Part shown: positions 61,476 through 64,000 of the stretch, in pieces
Layout of the letters: every line of letters begins with the position of its first letter
How positions within the stretch are numbered: position 1 is the first letter of the stretch
Source of the DNA: Apostichopus japonicus
Taxonomy: Eukaryota; Echinodermata; Holothuroidea; Aspidochirotida; Stichopodidae
DNA: 64,000 bases
NCBI RefSeq assembly: GCF_037975245.1
Contig: NC_092575.1
Location: forward strand, 4,211,501 to 4,275,500
Direction: 5' to 3'
The notes under the pieces: generated by a model
Database searches by the model: none
Seen by the model: the letters and a program-made list of their open reading frames with translations, nothing else
Told to the model about the DNA's origin: nothing
Made by a program: the position numbers and the translations under genes

Positions 61476-62745
61476 CATGGGCGGCGATCATGGGGGGGGG
61501 GGGGGAACTGGGGGGACATGTCCCCCCCCCCCCCAATATTTTAGCTGGGGGATATAGTATCTAATATCCCCCCGATATTTGTTGGCATAGTTTTTTTTTA
61601 AGCATATGTTTTGTATTTTTTTATGACATCGCTATTAATTTCAAAAATAGAAAATGTTTAGATGCAACTTACAAGGCCTGGGAAGTGCCATTTCCAGCGA
61701 TCTGGGAGGCATTTTCGGCCAAAATTTTATTTTGCGCTTCGCGCCAACTTATGGTGGAGCTATGCTTAGAAAGTCTGGGTAAAAGCTTTGCCCCTCCCTT
61801 GGCATATTCCTCGCAAGGCGCCTGTCTAACCATGTCACAATTTGTTACTATATATGACCGAAAGTAGTTTTTACTTTTTTTTCGAAATGAATAGCTAGAC
61901 GGACTGCATCCGTAATGAAATTTGGTTTGCATCTTGTGTATGAGTGTACGTGCGTACAATCATATATATGATCCACATCGATATGGGTTCACTGGGTTTC
62001 CATTTGGCCTGTTTCCTACAAGATTCCTAACCGCAGGTGCGTAGCCAATGGAGGCGGGGGGGGGGTGAAGGGTGGAGATCGCCCTCCCAGTCGAGCATAT
62101 TTTTTTGGTATTTTCTATGATATCGAAGTTTTATAGTAGCCATTATAAGAAGTTTTAATATTTGTACACCAATAATTTAGCTGTGTCTGAATTTTCGAAA
62201 ATTCCTTGACCAACATTCTTCACCATACTTCACTCTACTCGTGCAATTTTGACCGGCCTGTTAGGGGTTGAGGGGGGTTTTTCTATATTGGTTGTCCATA
62301 GATGAAATTTTGTGCAACATTGTGGGTATGTTTTGAAGTGAATTTATTATTCAAATTCTAAACAAATAATGGGCTTAAAACCTTGAAAAGTGGGGCTGAC
62401 GGGTATTGTGGGGCGTTACGTAGAATAACCTACAAAAGCAATGATCCACAGGAGATGCAATGAGGTCGAACATGATGTGTGACTGGTGACAATCTTGAAA
62501 AAAGGTTATGAATAAAAATAAAAAAACTATTAGGAAAAACTTGGTTCTCAGGCCAAAGTGTTCATCTGGTTGGTCATTTTCAAGCCCGAGAAGTGCCATT
62601 TCCGGTGATCTGGGGGTCTATCAAAACCAGAAATTTTCTTGTACGCTCCGCGCCAACTAATGGTGGCGCTCCGCTTTGATAGTAATTCGCCTGCATCTAA
62701 GCAAGTGCCCCCCCCCCCAATATTTGAAACAGATCGCCGCCCCTG
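61476..62745. mobile_element. hAT-like composite element, 1.27 kb
   Basis: Ends CATGGGCGGCGATC and, inverted, CAGGGGCGGCGATC. The flanks tacaggac (61468-61475) and tccaggac (62746-62753) match in 7 of 8. It contains the shared core twice: diverged at 61734-61772 and good at 62640-62684 (tgtacgctccgcgccaac plus ggtggcgctccgctttgata). It also has an internal left-type end at 62036 (caggtgcgtagccaatgg). Modules from it occur inverted and in a different order at 23075-23692. Confidence 0.75.
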
Positions 62746-62753
62746 TCCAGGAC

Positions 62754-63712
62754 TACGTGATACTTCAAAGCTGTCAATGTGAACACGACAGACAAAGAAA
62801 CATAGACAGATGAAAGAGTTCCTCATTGATATTTATTAAAAAGTTGTCTGTAGAAAGTATTTATCAAAAGCGTTGTTTGAATACAATTTAGCAAACGTTG
62901 CTTCGCTATTCCAGCCAGCGGTGTTTCAAATATCTCACAAAGAAACGTTCGTTGTAAAAGCTGCCGAAATAGCAGCTGCCCATATACTGTGGGCTTTTAA
63001 CAGTAATTGATTTAAAAGACTAAGTTACATGGAAGAGACTGTTAAGTATCTATAAATAAAGAAAGTAAACCTGTTTGGAGTCTTTCCTAAATAGTTTAAA
63101 TCTACCTGAAAGCAAAGTCTGACAACTCAGTGCAGACGCTAGAGCAATCAGCGTTACTGCCCTGCAGGTAGTGTCTTATACTGGTGGAAGGTTATAGAGG
63201 AGTGAGGCAATGGAGGGGAAAAGTTTGGCAACTTTTGAATCAATATATAACTATTGCATACTTGAATTCGGATTAATATCAGGTATTTTAAGCATATACT
63301 CGCTAAACACTTGACATATAGATAAGGATATTATAAAAGTATAACTACACAAGAGGTGTGTAGCCGTCTATAGTTTTTAGAGGCGTATAGGAAGTTATGT
63401 ATGGCAATTGCAAAAGCCAATAAATCAAGCCATTTCATCGGTTGTAACGTTAAAATTGGTTATTTACGTATACATGCAATATACTGTACGTTATTATACA
63501 ACACCTAATTGTATTCTGGTCATTTGATTGGTCAATTGTTCGTTGATTGCATACAAAATCCGCTCTATTCCACTCTATGAAATAGAACCATGGGTTATAC
63601 TTTTTTGGTAGCACTTTTTTCAATGGTAAGAGAGCAGAGAAACCTATCTTTTCAAAACAGTCTGTTGCATCAGCTAGTGCATTTTACCCATCTTAATATA
63701 AAATGTTGTATA
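62754..63712. other. Intergenic stretch, no gene recognised
   Basis: AT-rich. The block near 63340-63440 (cacaagaggtgtgtagccgt) weakly resembles the 292-base segment unique to copy A at 3240-3531 (cacaagagttgtgtaaccgt), which suggests an old shared repeat. Confidence 0.4.
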
Positions 63713-63878
63713 AAACAAATAATGCATAGTTTCCAATCGTGCAATAGTGCAAATATTTCATTCGTTGCAAGATGTAATTTGTTCCATTCAACTCGGCTGC
63801 GCCTCGTTGAATGGAACATTCCATTTTTCAACGAATGAAATATTTGCACTATTGCACTCATAACCATTCATTATTTGT
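63713..63878. repeat. Foldback palindrome, about 70-80-bp arms
   Basis: The left arm 63713-63792 and right arm 63806-63878 are complementary over long stretches (gtgcaatagtgcaaatattt, catttcgttg-like and gttccattcaac) around the spacer tcggctgcgcctc. Open frames on the two strands mirror each other because of this. It has no coding role. Confidence 0.9.
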
Positions 63879-64000
63879 ATAATATTCAGCAAGTACATTC
63901 AGGCAAAGTTCAAACGGTGGCGTAATATCATTTTACATCATATACCGTGGACTATTACCCATTCATTTTTGAATACGAAAGCGTCTTGTTTGTGTTATAT

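Noticed and set aside
56414-61867. Similar short frames beginning MPFPAIW or MPSPAIW in several places
   Set aside because: They come from the shared core of hAT-type MITEs; stops and frames differ and no full protein exists.

Overview
This is a eukaryotic, AT-rich window of 64 kb. It is dominated by repeats and holds few genes. Exons are short, flanked by GT/AG splice sites, and separated by introns of 0.2 to 1.8 kb. The immunoglobulin (Ig) receptor genes, the hAT-type miniature transposons, the decayed LINEs and THAP fragments, and the foldback elements suggest a marine invertebrate deuterostome, most likely an echinoderm. That assignment is an inference and was not tested by any search. 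No prokaryotic operon or CRISPR array is visible.

Layout. 1-3670 and 11586-17818 are two direct copies of one segmental duplication. Copy B gained a 1.87-kb ORF1-only LINE-like element (12779-14648, with a 15-bp target-site duplication and an empty site in copy A), a fourfold tandem expansion, and a 364-bp insert. Between the copies lie a THAP-like fragment (4028-4273), a 1.75-kb element built of diverged repeats rich in AGGTCA (7596-9351), and a stretch matching the 5' end of U2 snRNA (about 9519-9559). 17940-28100 is a patchwork of tandem repeats, hAT-like MITEs, AT microsatellite and poly-G tracts.

28754-42713 (+) is the main gene: a type I membrane Ig-superfamily receptor. I reconstruct a two-exon signal leader, then SEVEN tandem, nearly identical, phase 1-1 V-type Ig exons in a 1.29-kb repeat array (29639-38172). 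These are followed by a two-Ig exon, a third Ig exon, a transmembrane exon, and one of two candidate short cytoplasmic exons. Every junction phase is consistent. With one array exon the protein is about 544 residues; with all seven, about 1192. The array could be spliced alternatively or cumulatively, and this is the most interesting system in the window.

43.4-53 kb holds duplicated 3' flanking sequence, a G-rich tract, an ACGT-rich foldback element with perfect 22-bp inverted ends, an internally deleted LINE (47740-49732), a hAT-like MITE with a perfect 8-bp target duplication, and a 378-bp tandem duplication. On the minus strand at 53601-53169 is the start of a second Ig gene: a signal-peptide exon plus one canonical V-type Ig exon, both phase 1, convergent with the first. 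Its 3' exons were not identified. 55-64 kb is an accumulation of nested MITEs, palindromic arrays and another foldback, with no convincing gene.
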